Notes: a model not told the origin generated them from the sequence alone. A stretch of DNA of 64,000 nt from Nemopilema nomurai (GCA_003864495.1 ML133495.1:1599441-1663440), one strand, 5' to 3'; shown: positions 48,022 through 62,105, numbered from the stretch's first letter. Program-made: numbers and translations.

Positions 48022-51000
48022 GTAGGCTGCTTCATTTTCCCAACCTCCCCCCTACCAATGGGTCCTTATCTCCCACCAGGTTTTCGCGGTTTTTTGGAGC
48101 CGTCAGTGTCAGTTTGATGTGATATGGAGTTGAACATGCTTTCAAGGCAGACATGGAATACTGATTAGCTGACAAGAGCTTCATGTCTCGCCGTTATTTT
48201 ACAGTGCTCCGTTTATACTTCAAATGCTTCCATAATATTTCTTGAATATCGTCCGTAATTGCAGCTCAGCCTCTGCTTACTCATGTCTTCATTTTCCTAA
48301 GGTGCTTGAGTCGGAGCATTTCAGAGCAGCAATATTAAAATCTTAGATTTTTTTGCATTTTCTAACTAGTTTTTGAACGTTGCCTTATTTTAAACGAGTG
48401 ATAATTGAACCTGACGGCCATCGCAAAATCTCAGTGTGTTGTTTAGTTGCGAAAGGGTGTTGTTGCGTCACAAGGCGCTTTTGCAGTTGCTGCATTGGTA
48501 TGGTCGGCGTAAATATCATCCGCAGCTTCGACGTTTCTCGTTGAGTTATTTTCCAGCAAGATGCTGTAACTGATTATGTGCCTCATAATGCAAGTCACAT
48601 GTTTGCCTCATTGGCATATAGGCATGAGTCAGCGTTCCGCACTGCGATGAATGTTCAACCGGCCGCTGTAGGCCATGAACGGTCTTTGTATCCTGCTTTG
48701 CGGCACAGCGCCCATGCAATTGCAGATGCCTCTCTGAATTGCACTTTTCTAATCTACATTGGTGTTTTCGGGCTGCGTTTTCGGTAAGATGCAAACATTT
48801 AAATACACTTCCGGATTAGATAGTTACTTTTTTCCGGATTACTCCCTGCTGATTGCCCCTATTATAATTTTTTACGTTCCAACATCAGTTGAATTTTGGG
48901 CGAGGTGTACTTATGCTTTGTTAGACAAGACTTAATCATAATTAGAATTTGATACTCTGCTTATCTCCCCTGTTATTTTCGACAACACCGCAGCCCTCGC
49001 TTGAGAATTGTCACCGTTTAAAAGTCATCATCGTGGTTTGTTAAGAAGTAACGCCGTATCGGTTCGCTCTGCCACTTTTTGTCAAGGTGAAGTGGTGTGG
49101 ACGATGAGGGCTAAACCAAACACTTCTTAAGCCTACTGCCAACCACCCTTGTCGAAACGACGTTGAGATTTCGGCAATACTGCCTGTTGAGCAGCTGTAA
49201 ATAACAGGCCAGACACGTAAATGCACCCCTTATTATAGCTGTGGCAGTCAAGAAGTCGTATCTCATTAACAACGTAAATCAGATCCGTTTGGAATAAGCA
49301 AAAGTGTCATATCTTGCAGACTAAACTCGTTCGATGTCTTGCCCTGTTTTGCAATCTCATTACCTTAATTAGAATTCTCCTATTCAGCACCCGAACTAGC
49401 GCAAGCGAGTCGATTCTAGCTCATTCACTGCACCATAACATGACCTAGTTTTTAATATCAGATAAACATATTCCCAATTATCAGAAAGCATTTTCATCCT
49501 GCACCACAAATAAAGCATCTTAATTCAGTATTCAACCCATAGATTTTATCACAAGTATCTTTGTTTTGATGCAAAATATGGTTTTCGTGGCAATAACAGC
49601 TTCAGGCCTGTATCAGCAGTAGGTAACCAAACTTGGTGACATCGGCTCGCTCGCCCATTACTGCCCAGATTCAATCAGGGGATTCTGGTTTGTGCTATAA
49701 TTTATAGTTGTCTAAGCTCGAATTAAAAGTAAGCGTAAATCCCGCAACGTTTTGTGGGCGTATTGCAGACTCGCTTGGAAATAAGCGTAGAACAGAGGCC
49801 CAGAGGTAAAGGAATAGAGTTTAACGATGGTAAAATGCAGCCGAAGGCCGACTAGGTGACGTTTCGTGCCTTCAACACCACGTGTCTAGAATCGCCCCAT
49901 CATTAAGACTAATGTGGTGTTTTGCTCTTTTGTTCTGTATTTGAACCTCATTACGGGCCGTGTTATTAATTTCGACGAAGAACCTTTGCTACCGAGACAG
50001 AATTAGCTCACAACACACCGTGCTCATCTAAGGTCTCCATTTGGTTTAAACAGTCTCCTACATATTTTCAGTTGTAACTGCAAATACAAACAATGCTATT
50101 AAGTCACACAACACCGTTCACAGAACCCCTTAACTGTATTTTTCATCCGGTTGGAATTTAAACTAAGCCACACTTTGTGAAAATTTGGGTGCATTTTGTT
50201 TTTTCTTGCAGGATTGCACTACCTAAAAGGAGCTTTAATATCCGAGTAAATTATCATGTGGCAATTTTGGCCTCGGTTTTCCGTTTTCTTGCCATATTCG
50301 GTGGTTCATTCTTATGGCCTCTCAACTGATCGTTTTTCAGTCTATTGTGTAAATCAGTCAAAAAATATTTAGTCACAATTACTTTTATTAAGGTCATCAT
50401 CAAAATTTCCAACTGTGTCACCAGTCTTCAGAATTATTTCTCTCACAGTTTGCAATACGTTCGTCTTGGTTAACTAGTCACCTACCTAATTTGCAGTGTA
50501 CTGCAAGGCTTAGTCTTTTGCTTCTTTTCGAATACCCTACATAAAAGTAAAACTGGCCTTGAAATGTGTAGTGCAGGTTTTCGCAAAATTGCCAAGCTCA
50601 ACGAATAACACTAGATATCTTTTGGGAGACTGCGCTCTTCTTGGTTTTTCTGAAATCATAAGAGTTTCGTCAAAGTGTTTCCGATTTTGAATGATGCTGG
50701 TGGTGTCTTGATGTTGCTGGTGAAGTTTAGACGATGTAATTTTGGTAGCGGTCATTGTGTGTTTTTATTCACGGAGCAGTTGGTCCTACTTTGGCGTCTT
50801 CTGTTGATGTACTTTGTAGCGGTTTAGCCTTTTCGCATTTTAAAAGGCCTTCCTATCATTTAAGCAATTGCTTTGGCTTGCCTTCGAAGTTCTGCGCTGG
50901 TGCAACCTTCTAAATCAACCTCCAGAAATACGGACTTTGTCAGTGTTTAGCCAGGTTCCCTTTCTTGCCATAACTCGTACAGTTCGGGATGCTTTTCCAA

Positions 51001-51043
51001 GCCCTTGCTTATATGATTTTGAGCTAATATTTTCTCAACGTGA

Positions 51044-51111
51044 GAGAAAAAAAGAAAGGAAAGAAAGAAGGGAAAGAAAGAAAGTAAATATAGAAAGGAA
51101 AGAAAGAAAGA
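51044..51111. repeat. polypurine GAAAG-type tract
   Basis: About 65 bases of almost pure A/G, built of AAAGAAAGG and AAAGAAAG words, with a short ATAT interruption. It is a microsatellite-like tract that can form triplex DNA; no gene signal is attached. Confidence 0.75.
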
Positions 51112-52118
51112 AACCAACATCTGCTAATTTCCCTTCCCTCTTGCTCTTTCTCTACACCCTCTTGTTGGCCTTTCCCCCAATTGGTCTTTCTCTTTTTCGG
51201 ATCACCCAATAGTTCTTAATTTTGTTATTTTAGGCTACAACTTCACTTTTTGAAGTGCAAAAGCTTGTCCTTACTGTTAAGCCAGGAAATTGGTATTCTT
51301 TCGCAAAGTTTCATTTCAGTTGCGGAGATACCACAAATGCCATGTTTCCTCGAGTATGCAATCAGTCGTAGCAGAGTCAAGCCAATGTCTAGCCTTTCAA
51401 TAGCATCTGTCTTTTTCATCGACAACTACTTCAACCACTGTGCGGTCTGGAAGCAATCGCGAACTTCAGCAGCCTTAAGTGTCCCCGTCTCCTGCAAATT
51501 TACTGTTGCGTTTCGCCGTGTTCCAATAAGCCTACGGGAAACTGTTTCCAACCCTACGTGTCGCCATAATCCCATCAACTGTTTAGTTGTTGGTTGTTCT
51601 TTGCAGAAGATTGCGCAATGTCCAACCTTTGAACTGCAGTGTACTTGTTTACGTATTCCCTCCATTCATCCTACTAACCTAATTATCAATGTAAGGATGC
51701 CCCATTTTCATGATATTTCGGATTTATGCAATATGTTTGTCCGATTAATCCCTGCATAGCAAAGCGAAGCCCGTAGGGTTTGATTGAATTTGTCTCCATC
51801 GAGATGCATTGATTCTACACGACTCTTGATCCTTCCTCCAAGACATGCATTCAACATCATCATTACACCATATCCTTTTGTTCCTCAGCAGCGGGAATCT
51901 TTTACGGCGGTAGTTCGTCTAGAATTCCAGATAACACTTGATCCTCCTTTTTGTAGCAGAAGAAGTTTTGGCAAGTTCCACGCTGCAACCTTTCTGTTGA
52001 TGTAATATTTGTTTCCTGTTGCTACGAATAACGGCATTTTTCTGGAGTAGTGGCTCCAGTGTTGGCATTCAACATAAATAGGATTGGCTAAGCAATCTGT
52101 AAGGACGGGAAATAGGTA

Positions 52119-52172
52119 AACAAGCGGATGGGGGTGAACAAGAGGATGGGGGTGAACAAGAGGATGGGGGTG
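52119..52172. repeat. 18-bp minisatellite, three copies
   Basis: AACAAGAGGATGGGGGTG is present three times in tandem (first copy GCGG instead of GAGG). A partial copy (GGTGAACA) follows, and a CGGATGGGG word near 52199. On the minus strand it reads as a short HPHPLV repeat in an open frame, which I take as chance. Confidence 0.88.
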
Positions 52173-53430
52173 GGTGAACAAAAATATGAAATAAGCACGC
52201 GGATGGGGCGCTAAACGATGTTATTACTCAACTGTCATGATATCTTCAAACTTCAGATGTGCAGACCCAGCAGGGCATCTTCCATTGAATTTGATCCGAT
52301 ACTTAAATATTTTTGCTATAATATCACAAAACGTTACATGAGTCAGTTCAAGGTTCAATTGTTAACCAAAAACAAGCTTGCTGGCAAATTATACCCTTTT
52401 CTACATTCATTCTACATTCAAATATTTGAGTAAATTTCAATGTCGCAAAACTTCCAAGTGGGTGGGTCAAGTTTCTCGACGAACACCATGGTCTTGTGTG
52501 AAGTGCTTATATGAAATGGTTCCGAAGAAAGTTGCTGATTATCATAGAACTCGTGACTCAATTAGCACAAGCCTGTATTAAGTTAACCATGCTTCAGTTA
52601 CGAATCGTGAGACCTGATTGAACGAGCTTTGCAGATGGTTCCTTCTATACAAACGGGTCATTTTCAGCGATTTACAAGCTCTTTACAGGATGGACAAGTC
52701 ATAGAGAATTTTATAATCTGTTTAGATTAACACGAACATTACAAAAAGTTTTTCTTCGCATCGCGAATCGAGTTTCGTTTCACAATCAGGTATTATCGTA
52801 ATTTTTTTTCAAATGAGGGTCGGTTGATTAATTAGGTACTGTTCGTGTTACTTGATCTCGCAATGAAATGAAGATTAAGATTCTAGAAATGGTACTTTAT
52901 ATCTTAAAAATGTAAGCATCAACTCCGGTATTTTGAACCGAAAGGCTTGGACAGGATTGACTACTGTTTATACCTATTTACCCTTCACTCACTCGTACGT
53001 GCCTCTCTTTGGTTTTACAATAAATTTCCCGGCTGTAAACTATCCGTAACATCGTATTAATGCCGACAAGTTCAATATTTCTTATGAAAAGATTAATTAT
53101 CATAAAGCATTTCTTGTAAGCAATATCCATTCATACTTTTTCTTGTACCGGTACATTCTGAACATTGAAGTGAACTCATGATTATCTTTTACATTTTCCC
53201 CTACATGACGTACGTCAACCTGAGAAGCGATGATAATAATCTCAAGATCAGCCAATGTAAGTTCATCTGAATTAAATTGGAGACAAAATGTGCCTCGGTG
53301 ACCCTGTCACCCTTTCTCGCTCTGTAACAATGGTATTGCGAACAGTCACCCTTTAGAACAAATATTAATACATTGGTTTAATTTTTTTTATTTATCTCAG
53401 ATAGTATATGATAGTTGCAACAACTCACAT

Positions 53431-53833
53431 TACACGCTTTTTTTAAAAGGAACCACTTTATAAGGAACCTACATGTAGAAGGCCGAAATATTTAAAGAAC
53501 TTATACTACTAAAAACGAAATCCCTAAGGAACTTTTCGTTTAGAAATTTTTTTATAACTGCAAGCATCAAAAGCTAAAAACCCCGATCCATTCATTTGCA
53601 GCCAATACTCGCATAGATTGTTTGCTATTCGTGTGTCAAGTGCTTTATTGAGTAGTTTCCGCATACTCTATCTCGCCCCTCTCACTATTAAGTGTTAAGG
53701 CTTATTGATGTGCAGTGAAAATTAAGGAACTTTTAAGGAACTTTTGGTACTAAAATCTGATGACTTGAGGTCTACGAATAAGGAACTTTTGGAACTAGGC
53801 CTTGTGGTAGGTTCCTTATTTAAAAAGCGTGTA
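53431..53833. mobile_element. MITE of about 400 bp with TA-type ends
   Basis: The left end reads TACACGCTTTTTTTAAAAGG and the reverse complement of the right end reads TACACGCTTTTTAAATAAGG; both then run into GAACC. Internal AAGGAACTTTT words recur (near 53534, 53727, 53737 and 53780), some in tandem. TA at both outer edges fits a Tc1/mariner-like target duplication. There is no coding capacity. Confidence 0.7.
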
Positions 53834-56800
53834 TATCAAGAGATAACGGAATACCTGATTCGGCCTACGTGTTCCACAGACTGCTGCATTTGTTTCTGTA
53901 GGGAATTTTAGCTGCATGGCACACGAAGGTCATTTGCATTGTAATTGTAGAGGACGACCTTAACTCTATAACACTGTGCGGAAATTTTGAACTTGAAAAT
54001 GTTACTCTCGTGACTTTGTTCCCTTGCCTTCATTGAACTGAACAATATGCATGTGAAAGAAGGTATCAGAATCACTGCTGTTTTGGCATCAAGTGCTGCT
54101 GTATTTTCCGCTGCAGTGGATATTTCAGGAGACATTTTTTCTGCCAGTGTTTAAATAATTTCCAAGGTCAAGAATTTCACAAAGCAGTGCTCAAATACTT
54201 ATCAATATTAAAAGAGATCAAAGAATTACTTTCTGTAGACAATAGAATTTGTTTGCAGAAAACGTTTTATAGGATCGCTCCAAATCTGTGTGAATCATAA
54301 GAAACCTAGGCAAAGAAAGTCGAATAGTAATCCAATTAAATTGCCTTTGTATTAGTTGATTCAAGCGTACCGCGGACATTGTTAGGCATACTGCCTTTCC
54401 GAGACCTGGCTGGCTGAAGGCAGATTTCTTACTGATAACTCTACCCGTTAGAAATTTCATGGGGAAAGCAGAACTCATTGGGAGGCAGTGCTGTGTCTGA
54501 AGTCGCACCTTTCAATGTGCCTTTGTGCAAGCAAGTAGGTTCCGCAGGGATATTTGACCACAGCATATTGTTATTTGGAGCCGTAGGTATCGGTACTGGG
54601 AAATATCGCGCCGAAAAATCGCGACGTACTGTTCATAAATGGCCAAATTCTGTGCCAAAGGAGCCCCGCATCACGTGAGTGCTGTATTTCCACATGTACA
54701 TGTTGTTTACGTCGACCACTCTCCTCGTTTCGTATATAATTTGGTTTGCCAAGGCAGTTGTATTCTTTTCCGCTGGACGTGCTGGCCTTTTCTACGTTTG
54801 AATAGCGTTGACTTTGGTGTCACAATTGCGCTTGGCATGTGTTCTCTCACACTTTGTCTGATATTTTTTGTCGTCTGCAATTGTTCGGCAGTGCAGAGTG
54901 GCAGTTAATGCGTATTTCGTACGCATAGGCATACCTTATCGTTGGTAATGGTTTTTTATTCTGTCCACTTCTGCTTGAATGTTTAAGTGCATCATGTTGT
55001 GAGTTTACTTTCAAGGTGAACCTTGTATTCAGATAAGTACCCCCTAAAATAAGTTAGGTATTTCAGTTTTGATCATTTATGGAAATAATTAATTAATATG
55101 TTCACTTATAAGTCTTTGCCGAAATCAACCATAAACTTGAACTTTCCCTCACTCAGTTGTAAGGATTGCTCTCACTCTTATTGCGGATCAGATAGAGGCT
55201 GGCTCCTGCTAGATGTGCTCCTACCACTTCCCGCTACTCATTTGTTTACTGTCTCGTTTTCTACTTGGCTAGCGCACACTCTTTCATTCTCACTGTTATC
55301 CTCTTTCACACGTCACATCTAGCCATTTTGGTGCTGGGGTGATCTATGACGTCTATTTAACCCAAGGAAACGATAGACATACCACTGCATTGATTCTGAC
55401 GTGATTGTTTATTGGTCTTTGGGATAAGTTTGTCTCCCGATCACAAGAAACACCTTCAACTCTTGTAAATTTGGACCAAGGTCACCTGTTAAGAAGCCTC
55501 TCGGCTATCACGTTTTAACCCTGTTGCAACGACCTTTGTTGTTTACTGGGCAAGGCGGTGCTTTAGCACGTAGATCTTGGTACTTAAAGTTCATCGCCCA
55601 CCCTTGGAGCTATTTGTAAATGACAAATGAATACTGGTCACTATACGTCTGTTTTATCCGTGATTCATCCATTATACGTCTGCCTCGTTACAGTATTTTA
55701 GTGGCCTGGCCTGAATATAAAGTGTCTCAAAGTGTCGGGCAGCAAAACCCTGTATGTGGGTACTGTTCTCCATGTCTTTGGAATCCCTATTTCCTCTATG
55801 TTCTCCTTCATGACGTTAAATGATATATGCAACCTTCAAGTAATCCCGAGATACAGTATGTCGACCACATTCTGCCGTGCAATGTTGTAATTATTGGTCT
55901 TGTTATCGTGGTTCTTAAGCCATTTGCAGAGAATTCAAATATGCATATAATTCTCATAAAGGCAGTTTTTTAGCATCAGATAATACTTGCTGCAGAATGG
56001 TTTATCTATAAACTCATTCATTATCAAACGCCTTATGGTAGATTAAAGGTGCTTCAGCTTCCTATTTTGGGTTCAAAGCTTGACGTAAATTCTAGACAGT
56101 CATTACCAATACATTATAGTTTGTGTTTAGACTCACTGATGCTGGAGCGTCTTTTGGCGGATTAAAGATGCTTCTATTGAAGCTTTGGATGTCAGTTGCA
56201 GACACTTGTTGCCCGCACGTTGAACTATTAATTCGCTGAGCAATTCTACTCTCTATCATGTCAAACAATTAGGACAATCATAATGCGCCAAATGTTCGCG
56301 AATAAAACAAGACCTGCCAAGAACTTTTTGCCGCCTTTTGCCCCCCCCCCCTGACCCTGAACATATGCAGGCGTTAATGGCCCTGTTACCATGTCTAGAT
56401 GCTTGTTTGCTTCATTCGAGAGACATTGGAAGTCATTGCCAATTTAAGGCTTCAAAAAGTTTATGCTTCTGAGCAGAAGCCTCCCTAAAACGAAGGCCGC
56501 AACAATATTTGGAGAAGAAATACCGTGACGTTATTGATGTTAAGGTCAAAAAACCGCTGGATGTCTTCTCAATTGAACTTTGCTATCTGGGCAGTGAAAT
56601 TTGTGGTCTCTTTCCCTCAAATCATATAATAATACGGAGTTGGAGCTTTTTAATTGGTGAAATAAAAATAAAACCAAAATTTATAGTCATCATTCCAAAT
56701 ATATATTTTTAATTCTGGATTTATAATTGTCTTTTTATTCATTTTTTATTTTAATAGAGTGCATAAATGCAAACATTCTTTTCTGTTTTTTTTAAGTATG

Positions 56801-58395
56801 AAACAAACGGGCAGTGTAGCAGCAATACGATTACCAAGGCTTTGCTTTTTCCCTTAGCGTTAAGTTTTCAGCCCAATGCCTTGAAGTTTTTCAGGCGACG
56901 TGTCGCATTAACGTTTTGACGTGCTTTCTCAATGGCATGTTTGTTTTGTTGGGTTTGAACTTTTTCCTATTTGAGCATGTTTTCAACAGACACTAGCAAA
57001 CCGGTCTGTCCTTTGAAGACAGTCTATTTACTGTGAAGCAAACATAATGTATAGCACATTTCTTTTGCTTCAGTTGTATTTTGCAGATGTAACTTTCTTG
57101 ACACTTTCTTAATGTAAAATAGAGAGGTTTTACTTGACTAAGCATGCGCAGTGATGGAGAAAATGAAATGCCATGAATATGCTTTATCTCACAAAAGCCC
57201 CCAACGTCATAACATTTGTGAATAAGGTAGAAGCAAGGGAACAACTTATCTCACATTTTTTCGCTCTTATACCAGAATTTCCTTTGAATTTTTGAATATC
57301 TGAATTTTTCTACTTTCTCGGGTTTCAACGGTCCAGCTTGAACTTTTTGAAGAACCGAGCTTAACTTCATTATGAAATACTTTCTTATGAATAAAACATG
57401 TAGCTACGTTGGAAAAAAATTTAATGTTCAACACTACCTGTTTGAGTCCTAGGTAAAATGCAAACAGGAATAGGAAGCCATTTAGCAATGAAAGAATAAA
57501 AAATCTCGTGTTTCTTTCTACAAGGACAGATTTAATTAATGATGTTCTTTGGTTCTCTTTCTCATTAAGTACTGCCTGCAAAAGCGTTTGAAAGAAAGCA
57601 TTTCGGTGCCTTGATTTCAACCGTTGACCAACCATTCTCTTACAAACCCCTTCATAGTGCTAGGGCTCCCATTTTCTTGTTTAACTTCACGAAGACCCCC
57701 AGCAAGATAGAAGTGAATGTTGTATCCCAAAGGCCTGGGAACTAAGAAGGGGAGAATAAAAGCACTTTTCTCTAAGACCTACATTGCTCTCTTTACGGGT
57801 CTGACATTTAATGATTTGTTGATATTTGCAGCTTTTTTTGAGTCAAGGCCAAGCTCCCCTCTTTCTTGTTGAAAGACAGTTGTCTGCTTGCATTTTAGGA
57901 ATTCTTCGGCATTTTGATGGTCGTTTTTAGGCAATGAGAGGTGCAAGGAGCATATTGCCTGTATTTGTTATACAACCCAATATCAAACAACTGCAGAAGT
58001 GTACAGATTAGAAGGGGTGGGATTTCAAATAATAAGCAATATCAGTCTTTTTAAAACGGTTTTTACGCGGCCGGATATTTTGAATAGAGGTCCATTACGT
58101 CTGGAATGTCAACCAATCCAAGATAAAAACGCTCTTTAGAAAATTAAGCATGATTTATATCCTACGCATCATTCTGCTAATGGTCGGGTTGCCTTTTACT
58201 CGCTTATGTGATAACCTTCAAACAAAACTATAGAAATCTGATGTTCACTCGAACAATCAGAACTGCTGACATCAGCTTCCATTACATTATCCAATTTACG
58301 ACAGTTAGTTATTACGTACGAACAAGCGAAGCAGCCTGAAGATTTCGTAATTTGTTGCTACGTAACCATTTGTCGTGTCATACTAGGCGAATGTG

Positions 58396-58502
58396 TATAA
58401 AAATGCTCCATTCAAATAGCAAAGGTTTGGAGACGTTGCGCAATTAAAGCAACCCACCAACACACGTTCTGATTTTGAAACGGTGTCAAGAATCTCATGA
58501 AG
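58396..58502 (+). promoter_or_regulatory. possible TATA promoter and short first coding exon
   Basis: TATAAAAAT at 58396-58404 is followed about 95 bases later by CTCATGAAG and a perfect donor GTAAGTA at 58503. This is the layout of a TATA-driven gene whose first exon carries only Met-Lys, as is common for secreted peptides. No downstream exon that continues a signal peptide was identified. Splicing to the orphan exon at 62059 gives an immediate stop. It remains a hypothesis. Confidence 0.3.
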
Positions 58503-58972
58503 GTAAGTACGGCCTGCTTACGTTAGTAGTGGCAACGCAGCGATAGGCTCGTCGATATGGTGATGCCAGCGAAGTACGTTCGATTATTAAATTACAGGGC
58601 TTGTTGCCACTGGTATAGAAAACAAGCATTCGAGTCCCTTTTTAGGGCTTGCTGCATTATAGATAACTTTTGTTCGAAGTTGTGCAAAATCTCACAAAAA
58701 CGATAGGTTGAGGAAAGTAAGTGTTACAGAAAGTTTATGCTTCGATTTACAAGCAACGTCACTGAAAATTCTAATGCATACTTGCCTTCTTGTTTTGAAC
58801 TCCATTTTCACAAGGTGATACTTCTCTTCTTAATGCCCTCCTCAATCCACAATTGTGCATTAGAAACGTCATAAAGATTTAGTGCTCTACCGCTATCAGG
58901 AATTTTTATCTAATTTTTAATTTTTTACTCTTAACATCCTCCTCAATCCTCAATCGTGCAGTTTTTGATGCC

Positions 58973-59005
58973 ATCAGTTTTTTGATCATATCAGTTTTTT
59001 GATGA
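58973..59005. repeat. 17-bp tandem duplication
   Basis: ATCAGTTTTTTGATCAT is followed by a second copy ending ATGAG. Just upstream, a CCTCCTCAATCC..TCGTGCA-type segment occurs twice about 95 bases apart (near 58838 and 58937), so the area looks like a small decayed tandem duplication. Confidence 0.6.
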
Positions 59006-62000
59006 GCTAATAATCCTTGAAGCTTTTGGTTTAGCTTACCACAGCTGCCAAACAGCAAATCAAGGCTATTCCGTTTACCGCATCACTGTCTTACTTCATC
59101 TATACTTGGCCCCACAAGCAGACTTCTCAACTAGGTTCTAATCTTTTCGCTTCTGTTTATTTTGCCAAAAACTTCAATGCCGATGTGCGTTCCCAAAATC
59201 TTCTTTGCTTTTCTGTTCGTCCGGTCAATTTGAGAAACCGTCGTTACCATGCTTAGTTAGAAGACAAGCTCCCAAAGTTGGTGATCATCAGTTACTAGAC
59301 ACGAAACTATGGCAATAAAGTCAAGTTCAAGACCTAGGTTTCGGCCAATAAAGATTTATCGACTCTGAGCTAGAAGGAACTGATCTGTTGCTGAAGTCTT
59401 CTTGTAATTGAACATTTCTTGATGCACGGTTGCCGTCTAATTCAAGGGTCAAATACGGTTGTTTTGTTCAAACCTATAAGCCAGACTAGTATTTCCTTCT
59501 GCTTGCAAGTTGACACTACCTTTCCTTTGGATAAAGTCCAGGACAGGCGTTAGATGCAAAATAGCTTTCAACCCGTAATTTTCACGTTTTAACCTAGAAG
59601 TCTTCATCATCAAGAATCCCTATCTTCTTCTCAACATATAGCCTGCATACAGTGGCGTCAGTATTTGACCATCGCAAAAGACATCTTCATTTGCCTCTAC
59701 AGAAATTACTCCCCCTTTCTAGCTGCTATTTAAAAAACACCAAATCGTTACTTGGATATACCCGGAAGCTGCTTCAGTGCGACAGTATGGGCTGTTCAAG
59801 AAGGGTTTGTCAAAGTTTCGATTTTTTCCCTGGCTGGTTTTCGAGTTATGCACCCAAAGCATACACAACAAGCCACTGTCTGGCTGGATGAATGGGCATT
59901 TGCTCGTGACAACGGGCACAATCTAATCCTTTTTTTTATTTAAGCAGTCGGCCTGGCAAAAGCAACTCGCTAGAGTAGGTGTAATTTGGTTTAGATAACG
60001 ACAATCCCGTGTCCAAAACCGACCAAGAAGATATGTTTGTAAATTGAATCAGAGTAACTGGCTCCCGGAGCACAGGTCATTTCTGCTTTAACGATTCGTA
60101 CACCCCATTGTTTGAGCTATGACATGCAAAAGAGTAGCTCTAGAATTCGACCCAAATCTAGTTATCGTCGCTAATAAACCTAACAGTCTGCGAAGGAACG
60201 TGGTCTCGATAACGGTCTCAGATAGCTACCGGGTGCACCACAAGACGAGTCTGAGAAGCCGTTCTTCTCGAGGTACACATCTCGCCTAATCGCGTCACTT
60301 CTCAATAGGTCTTTTTGCTGTGAAAGTAATGAAATTACAGCGAGCTAGCTGATTTATCTTGGTGTATCAGCCCGTTACCGATCAATCACCAATTTCATTC
60401 ATTTTCCTCAAGATTGCGGAGACCTAACACCAACCTGGTTTCTGTTTCCCAGTTTTCTTAATCGATTACGTATTTGCGCCTTGCTCGTTACTGACAAACT
60501 TCCGTAGCAGATCTGCCATGTGACAGCGACCTGGCCTTGGCAGCATCCTATGACGTCAGCTGATTACCCTCCACGGCTTACCAACTTCCTGGCCAACAGG
60601 CCCCGGAAACACTCTCGTCTTCCTTTGAACAGCCTAAGTCGAATCCAAAGTACTTTGTCTTGTTGACCGAAACAGCTGTGTGAGTGTGACTGCCAACAGT
60701 TTACCCACGTGGCTGTGAGCCGGGTTCATGCAAGTGTCTATCTTCTTTCCTTTCTAACCACTAACAAGTTTCATCTGAAACCATAAACGTCAGGTTTAGT
60801 TTGAGCATGGTTCATTATGTGCCACTTCTACCTTTGCAATGACTTAGTTTTCTACATTGGTCGTAGAGCTGCCATATTTTTAAGAGCTGGTCTTAGGACC
60901 TTCTTCAATTTGTAATTTGTGCAAAGCTCCTTGTGTGGATTTAGGTTGCATCAGTTGACACTGACTGGTTTTGCTAGAGAGACAGGCTGCTCCTTTATTA
61001 AATAGCATCTCAATAAATAAGCTGGGAGGGATTGGCTACAAAAGTTGTTTCGATTTGGTTTTATCTCTGAGGGCAAAGGTTTTGGAGCACCCCATGCTCT
61101 TATGAATGTTAGTCCAACCAAGGCTTGGCTAACTCTAAAAAGCTCAAATTCAGAGATCATCTAGACATGGCAATCTTAATGAACTTCAACATCAAGATGG
61201 GTTTCCTGGCTGTGTTCGAGGAAATAATATCTTTCTACAGAGAATTATTTCCTGTCAATCATGTCTACTTCGTTACCCCTTATCTTCTAGAAATTAGCCT
61301 TGTCATTCTGGTTTCTACGTTTTGTCACCTTTCACATTGCCAAATACGCTGGAATGAATGCAAAACCATTTTCAAGGCTTCCACGATAACACATATTTCT
61401 GCCAAGTGCTTATTCATGTATTTCGAATGACGGTTCTGTTTGGTAAAAATTATAAGTTGAATGAAATTTGTTTCTTGTGGGCCTGTGTCTGTCTTGCCAC
61501 ATCTGTTTCCCACCAGCGCCATTGGTTCAACGAAATACAATGTTACATTGAGTAATATGCTGATTTCACCATTGTTTGTCCCATAATTGCATGTTGCAGA
61601 TGATGGTTTGACGTCTGTCCGTGTCTCACGTTGGCCTGGGACAGCAATTCATTGCGGATGACAACGACGTCATAGAGATAACGGTAGATTGGTCAGATAG
61701 ATGTTGATTGTTAATTTCACGAAACCAAAAGCCACCATCTACAACTTGCTTTATGCTCAAGCTGAAACAGTGCTTTGTTAAACAGAATTTCACCTGATTC
61801 TACGAAATTAAGCATCATTTCCATTTTGTCTCATTAGCTGCTTTATCACATTGGTTTCGACAACGTTCAGTAGTCCTTTTAAGCATTTTCTCTCCACGCC
61901 TGGAGCTTTAAGCATGGTTAGGTACTAGTCGCATCTGCTTGAATCTCTTCTCTGCCTCACGGCTCTACCGAGATTCAGGAAGAGGCTGTCACCAGCGCGA

Positions 62001-62058
62001 GACTACTGTTTAAGTTGGACTGACATGCGAAGAAAGCATTTCCCTTACTTCTCTTCAG

Positions 62059-62105
62059 TGACGGTAGCAGCTACTCGGTTCATGCTTACATTGTTAAATA
62101 CCAAG
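62059..62105 (+). CDS. possible orphan 47-bp exon, unknown gene
   Basis: CTCTTCAG precedes and GTAAGA follows a 47-base stretch. In phase 1 it encodes DGSSYSVHAYIVKYQ, with phase 1 out. Both splice sites are strong and the composition is protein-like, but I do not recognise the family. No phase-compatible neighbour exon was found, and the other two frames are not convincing. It could belong to a gene continuing past the right edge. Confidence 0.3.

Noticed and set aside
51250..51759. 169-aa plus-strand frame and an overlapping minus-strand frame.
   Set aside because: Neither shows a domain or splice structure, and the overlap on both strands suggests chance openness.
51885..52181. Minus-strand frame with HPHPLV repeats.
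   Set aside because: The repeats are the translation of the 18-bp minisatellite; the remainder has no recognised motif.
57267..57635. 122-aa minus-strand frame with one hydrophobic stretch.
   Set aside because: AT-rich codons, no family resemblance, no supporting neighbours; likely chance.
59224..59245. TCAATTTGAGAAA, partly like the missing METAP1D last exon (AQFEH).
   Set aside because: The following codons do not continue the family pattern and there is no suitable acceptor in phase.
61601..61678. Exon-like stretch reading GLGQQFIADDNDVIEIT before a GTAGAT donor.
   Set aside because: The frame hits a stop shortly upstream before a usable acceptor, and the alternative frame from the TTGCAG acceptor also stops; no family recognised.
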